64,000 nt of DNA, taken from positions 744,001 to 808,000 of the forward strand of contig NZ_FOTP01000002.1 in the NCBI RefSeq assembly GCF_900114605.1. Reading direction: 5' to 3'. The translations under genes and the position numbers were made by a program. The notes below the pieces were generated by a model. It was not told where the DNA came from and did not search any database. It worked only from the letters and a program-made list of their open reading frames with translations. Origin of the DNA: Bradyrhizobium sp. NFR13 (GTDB lineage Bacteria > Pseudomonadota > Alphaproteobacteria > Rhizobiales > Xanthobacteraceae). Positions 1 to 7,390 of the stretch are shown here, piece by piece. The number at the start of each line of letters is the position of its first letter. Positions within the stretch are counted from its first letter, which is position 1.

Positions 1-79
1 CGGGACCTGATGCGACCACCTCTGCAGGTTTGGCTTCGCCCTTTTTCTCTTCAATAACAATCTCTTCCGCGGAATCCAT
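1..79 (-). CDS. ppk: N-terminal fragment of polyphosphate kinase (probable)
   Basis: The minus strand opens with an ATG at 79 and stays open to the window edge, giving a 26-residue start (MDSAEEIVIEEKKGEAKPAE, then VVASGP). This acidic, low-complexity leader shows no catalytic motif. The assignment rests on position: in Bradyrhizobium relatives ppk lies directly downstream of hdaA in the same direction, and its product often begins with a variable MDSA-type leader. The enzyme would make polyphosphate from ATP. It would be the third gene of a leftward run after the CDP-alcohol phosphatidyltransferase and hdaA, with about 155 bases after hdaA. The gene is cut by the window, so the call is an inference. 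Confidence 0.5.
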   Translation of the reverse strand, partial: MDSAEEIVIEEKKGEAKPAEVVASGP

Positions 80-235
80 GAGACAGCAATCCATCCAGTT
101 CAAGCAGCGCTATAGTGCCGACAAATCACAGCGGACATTGCGTCAGTTGCATGACGCTTCAATGACATTGAGGAACCTGCCTGCTGCGCCGTCAAGGCAC
201 GGTTTGACGCGCCGCGTTTGACGTCCAAGGCTAAG

Positions 236-913
236 TCAGGCGTCGCGCAGCAGTTCCGCGGCCAATGCACGGGTGACCGGGCGCCCAAGCCGAAGCGCCT
301 CGCTGTCCAGCAGCTCCACCGTATGGCGGGCGGCCGCGAATGACCGCTCGATGCGGCTCGCCACGTAGCTGACCACGCTCTCGTCGATGCTAAGCTGGCG
401 GTCGGCGCAAAACTTCACGATCAGCGCCCGAAACAACCCGTCATCCGGCGGCATCAGATTGACCACCGGGATCGCACGCAGCCGCGACCGCAGATCGCGT
501 AATTCGACCTCCATGGCAGCCGGAGCGACCCGCGCCGTGATCAGCACATAGGCGTTGTCTTGACGTGCCAGGTTGAGAAGGTGGAACAGCGCCCGCTCAT
601 CGAAGGCATCGGCATTGAGATCCTCCACGACCAGCGCATTGGTCACCAGCTCGCCCGGAACCGTCGCGGCGGTGAGGCTGCGCGCCATAGTGGAGCGCGC
701 CCCGGCCTCCTCGGCCCAGATCGCCGCCAGATGGCTCTTGCCGGATCCCTCGGGGCCGACAAGCAGCATGACCCGGTTGGGCCAGTCCGGCCAGCAATCG
801 ATCAGTCCCAGCGCCTCGGCATTTGCCGGACCCTCAAGGAAATTGTCGCGGGACAGGCTCTCCGCATGGGGCAGCGCGAACGCCAATTGACGGGGTTGGA
901 CGCGGGCGACCAC
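236..913 (-). CDS. hdaA: HdaA, DnaA-homologous regulator of replication initiation
   Basis: This 225-residue AAA+ protein matches domain III of DnaA without the DNA-binding domain, as in Hda. Near the N terminus QLAFALP (residues 9-15) resembles a sliding-clamp binding motif. A Walker A loop, GPEGSGKS, is at 53-60, a Walker B-like VVEDLN at 95-100, and DLRSRL at 140-145 corresponds to the arginine-finger region. Hda family proteins bind the DNA polymerase clamp and promote hydrolysis of DnaA-bound ATP after initiation. The start is a GTG at 913, the first in-frame start before the clamp motif. It lies 46 bases downstream of the CDP-alcohol phosphatidyltransferase gene and is probably co-transcribed with it. 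Confidence 0.9.
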   Translation of the reverse strand: MVARVQPRQLAFALPHAESLSRDNFLEGPANAEALGLIDCWPDWPNRVMLLVGPEGSGKSHLAAIWAEEAGARSTMARSLTAATVPGELVTNALVVEDLNADAFDERALFHLLNLARQDNAYVLITARVAPAAMEVELRDLRSRLRAIPVVNLMPPDDGLFRALIVKFCADRQLSIDESVVSYVASRIERSFAAARHTVELLDSEALRLGRPVTRALAAELLRDA

Positions 914-959
914 GCAAATACTCCATACCGGCTGCGCCGGCGAACGTTACGAATACGAG

Positions 960-1514
960 TTACCTGGGGTCCTGGCCGGGTTCGATGGTGCTCATGTGTC
1001 GCATCCACTCAACAAGATAGAAGGACACGGAGAGCAACGTCAGAACGGTCACAAAACCCATTAAAATCAAATCATAAGGCGAGGATCTGAAACCAAATCC
1101 GAGGGAGGCGAGAACCAGGGCCGCGAACGCCACCTGAGCCACCGTATTCAGCTTCGACACCATCAGCGGCTTCATCGGGATCGGCTTGCCAAACAACCAC
1201 GACACAATGACGGCGCTCACGATCATGATATCCCGCGACACCACCAGAATCACGAGCCAGCGCGGCACTGCCCCCCATATCCCCAGGGATACATAGATCG
1301 AGACCAGCAACGCCTTGTCGGCCAGGGGATCGAGCAGCGCACCGAGTTCGCTGGCCATGTTGAAGCGTTTGGCCAGGAAACCGTCGATTGCATCGCTGAC
1401 CCCGGCAATCACAAAGATTGCAAAGGCGATCTCCATCTGGCTCGACGCAATCGCCCAGACGATCACTGGCACCAGCAGGATGCGCCCGAGGGTGATGAAA
1501 TTGGGGATACTCAC
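960..1514 (-). CDS. CDP-alcohol phosphatidyltransferase (PgsA-like)
   Basis: A 184-residue integral membrane protein of the phospholipid-synthesis family that joins CDP-diacylglycerol to an alcohol, most like phosphatidylglycerophosphate synthase. The catalytic signature D-x2-DG-x2-AR-x8-G-x3-D-x3-D is visible at residues 41-66 (Asp41, Asp44, Gly45, Gly58, Asp62, Asp66), with Lys49 where the consensus has Arg. Several hydrophobic segments follow. The start is a GTG at 1514 that overlaps the stop of a possible 33-codon ORF (GTGA). It is divergent from purM and upstream of hdaA. The substrate alcohol cannot be fixed from sequence alone, so I leave the symbol blank. Confidence 0.82.
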   Translation of the reverse strand: MSIPNFITLGRILLVPVIVWAIASSQMEIAFAIFVIAGVSDAIDGFLAKRFNMASELGALLDPLADKALLVSIYVSLGIWGAVPRWLVILVVSRDIMIVSAVIVSWLFGKPIPMKPLMVSKLNTVAQVAFAALVLASLGFGFRSSPYDLILMGFVTVLTLLSVSFYLVEWMRHMSTIEPGQDPR

Positions 1515-1612
1515 GCGGCGCTTCCCGGCTCCGGCCTGTTTCGCAATCCGAGCTTGGGGGCTCCGAGCGGCTTACCGCCTACATAGTAATCGGGATAGCG
1601 TTTACGAGCCAT
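1511..1612 (-). CDS. Possible 33-residue leader ORF coupled to the phosphatidyltransferase gene
   Basis: An ATG at 1612 opens a short frame (MARKRYPDYYVGGKPLGAPK and 13 more residues) whose TGA overlaps the GTG start of the downstream gene by the sequence GTGA. Such overlap is typical of translational coupling. No good ribosome binding site precedes the ATG, and I do not recognise the peptide. It may be a chance frame in the divergent region between purM and the phosphatidyltransferase gene. Confidence 0.22.
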   Translation of the reverse strand: MARKRYPDYYVGGKPLGAPKLGLRNRPEPGSAA

Positions 1613-1682
1613 TGCGCAGGCGGGGATTCCGACGTAACCAGCCGAAAATACACAGTTTCGCAGCTTCGCCAGGATACCCGGC

Positions 1683-2756
1683 ATGACCGACCAGAAAAAA
1701 GGCCTCACTTACGCGGACGCGGGCGTCGATATCGATGCCGGCAACCGTCTGGTGGACCTCATCAAGCCGATGGTTCGCGCAACCGCCCGTGCCGGCGCTG
1801 ACGCCGAGATCGGCGGCTTCGGCGGGCTGTTCGATCTCAAGGCCGCCGGCTTCAAGGATCCGGTTCTCGTCGCCGCCACCGACGGTGTTGGCACCAAGGT
1901 CAAGATCGCTATCGAGGCCGGTGTCCATGACGGCATCGGCATCGATCTCGTCGCCATGTCGGTCAACGACCTCGTGGTCCAGGGCGCCGAGCCGCTGTTC
2001 TTTCTCGACTACTTCGCCTGCGGCAAGCTCGACCCGGAAGCCACCGCTTCAATCGTCGCTGGCATCGCCGAGGGCTGCCGCGAGTCCGGCTGCGCCCTGA
2101 TCGGCGGCGAGACTGCCGAGATGCCCGGCCTCTACAAGGACGGCGACTACGACCTCGCAGGCTTCTCGGTCGGCGCTGCCGAACGCGGCACGCTGCTGCC
2201 GACCAAGGACATCGGCGTGGGCGATGCCGTCATCGGCATGGCCTCATCTGGCGTTCACTCCAACGGTTTCTCGCTGGTCCGCAAGATTGTCGAGCGCACG
2301 GGCCTCTCTTATGCCGACAAGGCACCGTTCTCGCCGGTCATGACGCTTGGCGGTGCGCTGCTGACTCCGACCCGGCTCTATGTGAGATCCTGCTTGCGCG
2401 CGATCCGCGAGACCGGCGCTGTGAAGGGCCTCGCCCATATCACTGGCGGCGGCTTCACCGACAACATCCCGCGCGTGCTGCCAAAGAACCTCGGCGTTCG
2501 CATCGACCTGCCCGCCCTCACCGTCCTGCCGGTGTTCAAGTGGCTGGCAGCGGAAGGCGATATCGCCGAACTCGAGCTGCTGCGCACCTTCAACTGCGGC
2601 ATCGGCATGATCGCCATCGTCAAGCGCGAGGCCGTGCAGCAGGTGATGGACATCCTGCGCGAGGGCGGCGAGACCGTGTCGCTGCTCGGCGACGTCATCG
2701 AAGTCAAGGGAGACGAGCGGGTCGTCTATGACGGACATCTCGAACTCCAACTGTGA
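1683..2756 (+). CDS. purM: Phosphoribosylformylglycinamidine cyclo-ligase (AIR synthetase)
   Basis: This 357-residue cytosolic enzyme closes the imidazole ring of purines, converting FGAM and ATP to aminoimidazole ribotide (step five of de novo synthesis). The PurM ATP-grasp-unrelated fold is recognised by the nucleotide loop TDGVGTK (residues 66-72) and [11 protein letters not shown] (141-151), and by [15 protein letters not shown] further on. Length is normal for the family. The downstream purN starts at or within the end of this gene, so the two form one operon. The gene is divergent from the phosphatidyltransferase/hdaA unit. Confidence 0.97.
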   Translation: MTDQKKGLTYADAGVDIDAGNRLVDLIKPMVRATARAGADAEIGGFGGLFDLKAAGFKDPVLVAATDGVGTKVKIAIEAGVHDGIGIDLVAMSVNDLVVQGAEPLFFLDYFACGKLDPEATASIVAGIAEGCRESGCALIGGETAEMPGLYKDGDYDLAGFSVGAAERGTLLPTKDIGVGDAVIGMASSGVHSNGFSLVRKIVERTGLSYADKAPFSPVMTLGGALLTPTRLYVRSCLRAIRETGAVKGLAHITGGGFTDNIPRVLPKNLGVRIDLPALTVLPVFKWLAAEGDIAELELLRTFNCGIGMIAIVKREAVQQVMDILREGGETVSLLGDVIEVKGDERVVYDGHLELQL

Positions 2757-2763
2757 GACCGTG

Positions 2764-3414
2764 ATGCGTCGTGTCGCCATCCTGATTTCCGGTCGCGGAT
2801 CGAACATGACCGCGCTGATCGAGGCCGCCGCAGCAGACGGCTTCCCGGCCGAGATTGCGCTGGTGATTTCGAATAAAGCCGACGCTCCCGGCCTCGCCAC
2901 TGCGCAGGCCAATGGCGTCAAGACGCTGGTGATCGAGAGTAAGCCGTTCGGCAAGGATCGCGCCGGTTTCGAGAAGCTGCTGCAGGCGGCCCTCGACGAA
3001 CACAAGATCGAACTGATCTGCCTCGGCGGCTTCATGCGCCTGTTCACGGCGGAATTCGTGCAGCACTGGTACGGCCGGATGCTGAACATCCACCCGTCGC
3101 TGCTGCCGTCATTTCCCGGCCTCGACCCGCATGGCCAGGCGCTGCGCGCCGGCGTGAAGATCTCGGGCGCCACGGTACATTTCGTGATCCCGGAAACCGA
3201 TGCCGGGCCGATCGTGATGCAGGGTGCGGTGCCTGTCGCAACCGAGGATACGCCTGAAACGCTGGCGGCGCGCGTGCTCGGGGTCGAGCACCAGATCTAT
3301 CCGCAGGCGCTCCGCCTGCTTGCAACGGGTGGCATCAAGATCGACGGCGACGTGACGAAATCCACGGCCTGCGTCGGTAGTGACGACACGCTCATCGCAC
3401 CGACGGTGATTTAG
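2764..3414 (+). CDS. purN: Phosphoribosylglycinamide formyltransferase
   Basis: The 216-residue product transfers a formyl group from 10-formyl-tetrahydrofolate to GAR (step three of purine synthesis). GRGSNM (residues 10-15) binds the phosphate of GAR, and the catalytic triad Asn108, His110 and Asp146 falls in NIHPSLLP and DAGPIVMQ, as in E. coli PurN. I chose ATG 2764 because family members begin close to the RRVAILISGRGSN strand. An in-frame ATG at 2728, inside purM, would add 12 residues without family similarity but is preceded by purine-rich sequence, so that start remains possible. It is the second gene of the purMN operon. Confidence 0.95.
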   Translation: MRRVAILISGRGSNMTALIEAAAADGFPAEIALVISNKADAPGLATAQANGVKTLVIESKPFGKDRAGFEKLLQAALDEHKIELICLGGFMRLFTAEFVQHWYGRMLNIHPSLLPSFPGLDPHGQALRAGVKISGATVHFVIPETDAGPIVMQGAVPVATEDTPETLAARVLGVEHQIYPQALRLLATGGIKIDGDVTKSTACVGSDDTLIAPTVI

Positions 3415-3451
3415 AATTCTGGCTCGGAGCTCTAGCTGAGACATCCTAGAC

Positions 3452-3531
3452 GTCATGCCCGGCCCTGTGCCGGGCATCTACGTCTTGAGCCTCAGCAGAG
3501 GCGCGGATGGCCGGGACGAGCCCGGCCACGA
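3452..3531. repeat. Paired palindromic repeat, copy A
   Basis: Two hairpins lie between the convergent purN and hydrolase genes. The first is ATGCCCGGC (3455-3463), loop CCTGT, GCCGGGCAT (3469-3477). The second is TGGCCGGG (3508-3515), loop ACGAG, CCCGGCCA (3521-3528). The same paired arrangement recurs at 61699-61783 and 62566-62671. It is an intergenic repeat family that probably also acts as a transcription end point here for both genes. Confidence 0.85.
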
Positions 3532-3538
3532 CAGAGCC

Positions 3539-4363
3539 TTAACTGCGAACGAATGCCAGCAGATCCGGATTGAGCACGTCCGCATGGGTGGTCAGCATTC
3601 CGTGCGGGAAGCCCGGATAGGTCTTCAGCGTGCCGTTCTTGAGCAGCTTCACCGTTAGTGGTGCAGAGTCGGCATAAGGCACGATCTGATCGTCATCGCC
3701 ATGCATCACCAGCACCGGGACGTCGATCGCCTTCAGGTCTTCGGTGAAGTCGGTTTCCGAGAACGCCTTGATACAATCATAGTGTGCCTTGGCGCCGCCG
3801 ATCATGCCCTGCCGCCACCAGTTGTCGATCACGCCCTGCGAGACTTTCGCGCCGGGACGGTTGAAGCCGTAGAACGGGCCTGCCGGGACATCGATATAGA
3901 ACTGCGCACGATTGGCTACCAGAGCGGCGCGGAAACCGTCGAACACTTCGAGCGGCAGGCCGCCGGGATTGTTCTCGGTCTTGAGCATGATCGGCGGAAC
4001 GGCGCCAACCAGCACGGCCTTGGCGACGCGGCCCTTCTTCGCGCGTGCCACGTAACGGGCAACTTCGCCGCCGCCGGTGGAGTGACCGATATGGACGGCG
4101 TCCTTCAGATCGAGTTTGTCGGTGAGTTCGGCGACGTCGGCGGCATAAGTGTCCATCTCGTTGCCGGTTGCGGTCTGACTGGAGCGGCCATGGCCACGGC
4201 GATCGTGCGCAATGACGCGATAGCCCTGATTGAGGAAGAACATCATCTGGTTATCCCAGTCGTCCGCACTCAGCGGCCAGCCGTGATGAAACACGATCGG
4301 TTGTCCGGTGCCCCAATCCTTGTAGAAAATCTCGGTGCCGTCTTTGGTGGTGATGGTTCCCAT
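3539..4363 (-). CDS. Alpha/beta hydrolase of the non-heme haloperoxidase/arylesterase type
   Basis: The 274-residue protein has the alpha/beta-hydrolase triad: nucleophile Ser95 in GHSTGG, an acid in HGDDDQ (221-226) and His254 in [16 protein letters not shown] (26-36) supplies the oxyanion region. Proteins with this pattern are annotated as cofactor-free chloroperoxidases, esterases or lactonases. The physiological substrate is unknown. There is no signal peptide, so it is cytoplasmic. It runs toward purN and is separated from it by a palindromic repeat. ATG 4363 is preceded on its strand by a purine-rich AAAGGAGT-like site. Confidence 0.88.
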   Translation of the reverse strand: MGTITTKDGTEIFYKDWGTGQPIVFHHGWPLSADDWDNQMMFFLNQGYRVIAHDRRGHGRSSQTATGNEMDTYAADVAELTDKLDLKDAVHIGHSTGGGEVARYVARAKKGRVAKAVLVGAVPPIMLKTENNPGGLPLEVFDGFRAALVANRAQFYIDVPAGPFYGFNRPGAKVSQGVIDNWWRQGMIGGAKAHYDCIKAFSETDFTEDLKAIDVPVLVMHGDDDQIVPYADSAPLTVKLLKNGTLKTYPGFPHGMLTTHADVLNPDLLAFVRS

Positions 4364-4700
4364 GATCCAGACTCCTTTGAGTGGGTTGCGGGCAAGCGCG
4401 ACTTCGAATTCACAGCGGCTTATGCGGACAACCTGGCCGCTTTCCGCCTCTGCGCCGATGACAGGCCAGTGAATAGACTAACGGGCCGCAAGTCTCTTGT
4501 ACGTTTCGAATACAAAACCAAGATGTCGCCGAGCCGCCAACGGGTGGCGACCAGCTGCATGCTATTCAGGCGGCAATGCCGAAGTTTCGGCATTGCGCTC
4601 TCCACGAATTAATATACCAATAGTACAGTTATTAAATTTTGTCGAGCGGATCGCTTGTCGCCCCCTCGGCAAGCATCAACGGACCTTCCGGAGCTGCAGC
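4364..4700. promoter_or_regulatory. Divergent intergenic region with a 24-base perfect palindrome
   Basis: This 337-base gap separates the leftward hydrolase from the rightward MetX-like gene and should hold both promoters. At 4573-4596 lies GCAATGCCGAA-GT-TTCGGCATTGC, an 11-base perfect inverted repeat with a 2-base centre, followed by AT-rich DNA (4605-4640). The compact symmetry fits an operator for a dimeric regulator better than a terminator, because no U-run follows. The TetR gene at 6708-7289 is one candidate binder. Short frames in this gap look like chance ORFs. Confidence 0.5.
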
Positions 4701-5738
4701 ATGAATACGCCGAGCGACTACCAGATCTTCGAAGCGGGTGACGTGCTGCTGCAATCCGGCCAGCGGCACCCTCGCCTACAACTAGCCTACAAGACCTACG
4801 GCCAATTGAATGCAGCCAAGGACAACGTCATCCTCTATCCGACGTCGTTCGCCGCACAACATTACGACACCGAGTGGCTGATCGCGCCGAGGGCGGCTCT
4901 CGATCCAGAGCGCTATTTTATCGTGATCCCCAATCTGTTCGGAAACGGGCTGTCATCGTCGCCATCGAATTCGCTTGAAGCTCTCGGTGGCACCCCCTAC
5001 CCGAATATCAGCTATCACGACGCGATCTCGGTCCAGCACCGCCTGCTGATCGAGCAATTCGGCATTAAGCGTCTGGCACTGGTCTATGGCTGGTCGATGG
5101 GTGGCATGCAGGCCTATCACTGGGCCGCCCGCTATCCGGATATGGTGGCACGCGCGGCAGTGGTCTGCGGCAGCGCTCGTTGTTCGCCATTCAACACCGT
5201 ATTTCTCGAAAGCGTGCGGGCCGCCCTAACGACCGATCCTGCCTTTGTCGATGGCCGCTTTGCTTCGAAACCATCGGCCGGTCTCCGCGCCATGGGACGC
5301 GTCTATGCCGGCTGGGCGATGTCGCATGGCTTCTACCGCGATGAGCTCTGGCGCGAGGCCGGTTTCACCTCACTGGAAGACTATCTGACACGATCATGGG
5401 ATGTCGCCTTTGCGCATCGTGACGCCAACAATCTGCTGGCCCAGCTCTGGACCTGGCAAAATGGCGATATCAGCCGCTGCGATGCATTCAGTGGAGACTT
5501 CCGGAAAGCCATGGCTGCCATCAAGGCACGCGTTCTGCTGATGCCTGGGCAGACCGACAATTATTTTCAGGTCGGCGACAACGAAGAGGAACTCCCGTTG
5601 TTGATCCACGCACGCGCAGCCGAACTGTGTCCGATCCCCTCGCTGCACGGACACCGCGCCGGCAATCCCGTCAAAATCCCCGCCGATGCGGCCTTCATCA
5701 ACACGAAGGTCTCCGCGCTGCTGGCAGCTCACGACTGA
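4701..5738 (+). CDS. MetX-like alpha/beta hydrolase (homoserine O-acetyltransferase family)
   Basis: A 345-residue alpha/beta-fold protein whose nucleophile elbow GWSMGGMQAYHWA (Ser132) is close to that of homoserine O-acetyltransferase MetX. Asp286 in PGQTDNYF and His316 or His318 in SLHGHRAG complete a triad. It is shorter than true MetX (about 370-380 residues), and no methionine gene is nearby, so acetyl transfer to homoserine is not established; esterase or another acyltransferase role is equally possible. ATG 4701 was chosen because the MNTPSDYQIFEAGD start matches the family N terminus. A frame open from further upstream is GC-biased noise. It is followed after 18 bases by a desaturase gene and probably shares its mRNA. 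Confidence 0.8.
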   Translation: MNTPSDYQIFEAGDVLLQSGQRHPRLQLAYKTYGQLNAAKDNVILYPTSFAAQHYDTEWLIAPRAALDPERYFIVIPNLFGNGLSSSPSNSLEALGGTPYPNISYHDAISVQHRLLIEQFGIKRLALVYGWSMGGMQAYHWAARYPDMVARAAVVCGSARCSPFNTVFLESVRAALTTDPAFVDGRFASKPSAGLRAMGRVYAGWAMSHGFYRDELWREAGFTSLEDYLTRSWDVAFAHRDANNLLAQLWTWQNGDISRCDAFSGDFRKAMAAIKARVLLMPGQTDNYFQVGDNEEELPLLIHARAAELCPIPSLHGHRAGNPVKIPADAAFINTKVSALLAAHD

Positions 5739-5756
5739 ACGAAAGGCACTGACCAG

Positions 5757-6707
5757 ATGACGATGGATGCAGTTGGCCATGGCAAAATCGAAACCCGCGC
5801 ACTGACGCCTGCACAGTTGAAGGACCTGTCGGTTCGGGCCAACCTTCCGGGGCTCATTCGCGCGATCAGCCATTATGCCTTGATCGCTTTGGTAGGAACG
5901 CTGATCTGGCAGGTTGCCATCCGCCACGGCGTGGTGTGGACGACCCCGCTGATCATCATCCAGGGTTATCTCATCGCCTTCCTGTTCATGGCGGTCCACG
6001 AGGCCGCGCACAAAACTGTGTTCACCAGCCGGCGGCTGAACGAGGCTCTTGGCCATGCCTCATCGCTGATGATCGTCCTGCCCTATGAATACTATGCGTT
6101 GTTTCACTGGGACCATCACCGCTTCACGCAGGACCCAGACCGCGACCCTGAGCTCGTCACCGCAACCATTCCGTCGTCGGTCACCAGACTCGCGATCGCC
6201 TATACCGGCATCGTGCAACTGACCAACCGGATCCGCCTGCTGGTTCGGCGGGCCGTGACCGGACAAGCCGTTGCGCCGTGGATCCCGGAATCCAAGCAGA
6301 GCATGGTGGTGCGCGAAGCCCGCATCTATGCCCTCGTCTATCTCGCGCTGCTGATCGCTTCCATCGCGTTCTCGAGCATGATGCTGCTGTGGTGCTGGCT
6401 CGTCCCGCTTTACGTCGGCCAGCTGTTCCTGCGGCCGTATCTCTATGCCGAGCACACAGGCTGCGAGCGTACCCGCAGTGCCTATGAGAACACGCGCACG
6501 ACCTATACCGACAGGCTGACGAAGTGGTTCACATGGAACATGCCATTCCATGTCGAGCATCACGCCTATCCGTCTGTGCCCTTCCACGCATTGCCGAAAC
6601 TCAATCTCATCATCGACGAACGTATCGCGCATCGCGGTCAGGGCTACCGGGCCGTCACGCGCGAAACCTGGCGCTGGTTTCGCCGCGCGCGGCAAGACGG
6701 CATCTGA
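5757..6707 (+). CDS. Membrane fatty acid desaturase
   Basis: A 316-residue integral membrane protein with the three histidine boxes of the acyl-lipid desaturase/hydroxylase family: HEAAH (81-85), HWDHH (117-121) and HVEHH (265-269), which bind the di-iron centre. Hydrophobic segments around residues 40-80 and 190-225 anchor it. It likely inserts a double bond in, or hydroxylates, a membrane acyl chain or related lipid. It follows the MetX-like gene by 18 bases and ends exactly where the convergent TetR gene ends, with no bases between the two stop codons. Confidence 0.9.
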   Translation: MTMDAVGHGKIETRALTPAQLKDLSVRANLPGLIRAISHYALIALVGTLIWQVAIRHGVVWTTPLIIIQGYLIAFLFMAVHEAAHKTVFTSRRLNEALGHASSLMIVLPYEYYALFHWDHHRFTQDPDRDPELVTATIPSSVTRLAIAYTGIVQLTNRIRLLVRRAVTGQAVAPWIPESKQSMVVREARIYALVYLALLIASIAFSSMMLLWCWLVPLYVGQLFLRPYLYAEHTGCERTRSAYENTRTTYTDRLTKWFTWNMPFHVEHHAYPSVPFHALPKLNLIIDERIAHRGQGYRAVTRETWRWFRRARQDGI

Positions 6708-7289
6708 TTATCGCACCGACAGCACGGATTTGACGAGCTTGCGCGCATAGTCGGCTGTCAGCGGCCGAAATCCAAAGACATACTCATAAAACAGCGTGCC
6801 ATAAATCCGATCATAGAGGTCCCCGGCCGACTCCGAAGCAATGATGCTGCCGTCCTTCTGGCCGTCCTTGATAATTGCCAGCGAGATGTCCCGGCGGATA
6901 CCAAGGTAGCGTTCGGAGAAGATTTTCGCGGAACCGGTCCGCGAGATGCATTCGGCAATGACGGCGAGCTGTACCTTGCCGAAATCGCTGTTCAGCGCCA
7001 CGGCATAGGCGGCGGCATGTTTCGTAATGCGCATGAACGGATCGCCACTCTCGGAAAGCGGCAGCATGGTGGACGCCTGCCGCAGGAATGCGTCGATCAG
7101 TACCGCTTCACGCGACGGCCACCATTTATAGATCGTCATTTTGGAGACGCCGGAATCCCGCGCAATCGCGTCGATGGTCGTCGCAGCGAGCCCCTGGGCT
7201 GCCATCATGCGATAGGCGCTTTCCAGGATCGCGTCCTCGGTCTCGACCGATCGAGGACGACCTCGCCGCACCGGATTCACGTCGGTCAT
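6708..7289 (-). CDS. TetR/AcrR family transcriptional regulator
   Basis: The 193-residue protein begins with a TetR helix-turn-helix: GRPRSVETEDAILESAY followed by TTIDAIARDSGVSKMTIYKW (roughly residues 10-60). The C-terminal ligand-binding half is variable, as usual. Its stop codon abuts the desaturase stop tail to tail (TGA 6705-6707, TAA complement 6708-6710). Regulators of this type often control an adjacent gene; the palindrome at 4573-4596 in front of the MetX-like/desaturase pair is a possible target. That link is an inference. Confidence 0.93.
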   Translation of the reverse strand: MTDVNPVRRGRPRSVETEDAILESAYRMMAAQGLAATTIDAIARDSGVSKMTIYKWWPSREAVLIDAFLRQASTMLPLSESGDPFMRITKHAAAYAVALNSDFGKVQLAVIAECISRTGSAKIFSERYLGIRRDISLAIIKDGQKDGSIIASESAGDLYDRIYGTLFYEYVFGFRPLTADYARKLVKSVLSVR

Positions 7290-7390
7290 CGTCGCAATAT
7301 TTCTCTGTCGGCTGCCATGCGTTCACTATAACTCGGACCAAGGCGATCAGGCAGAAAATTTGGCAAACCTATCGAATGCAAAGGTTGTTG

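Noticed and set aside
4420-4605. 61-codon minus-strand frame beside the palindrome
   Set aside because: No ribosome site, no recognised motif, and the frame covers the likely divergent promoter region.
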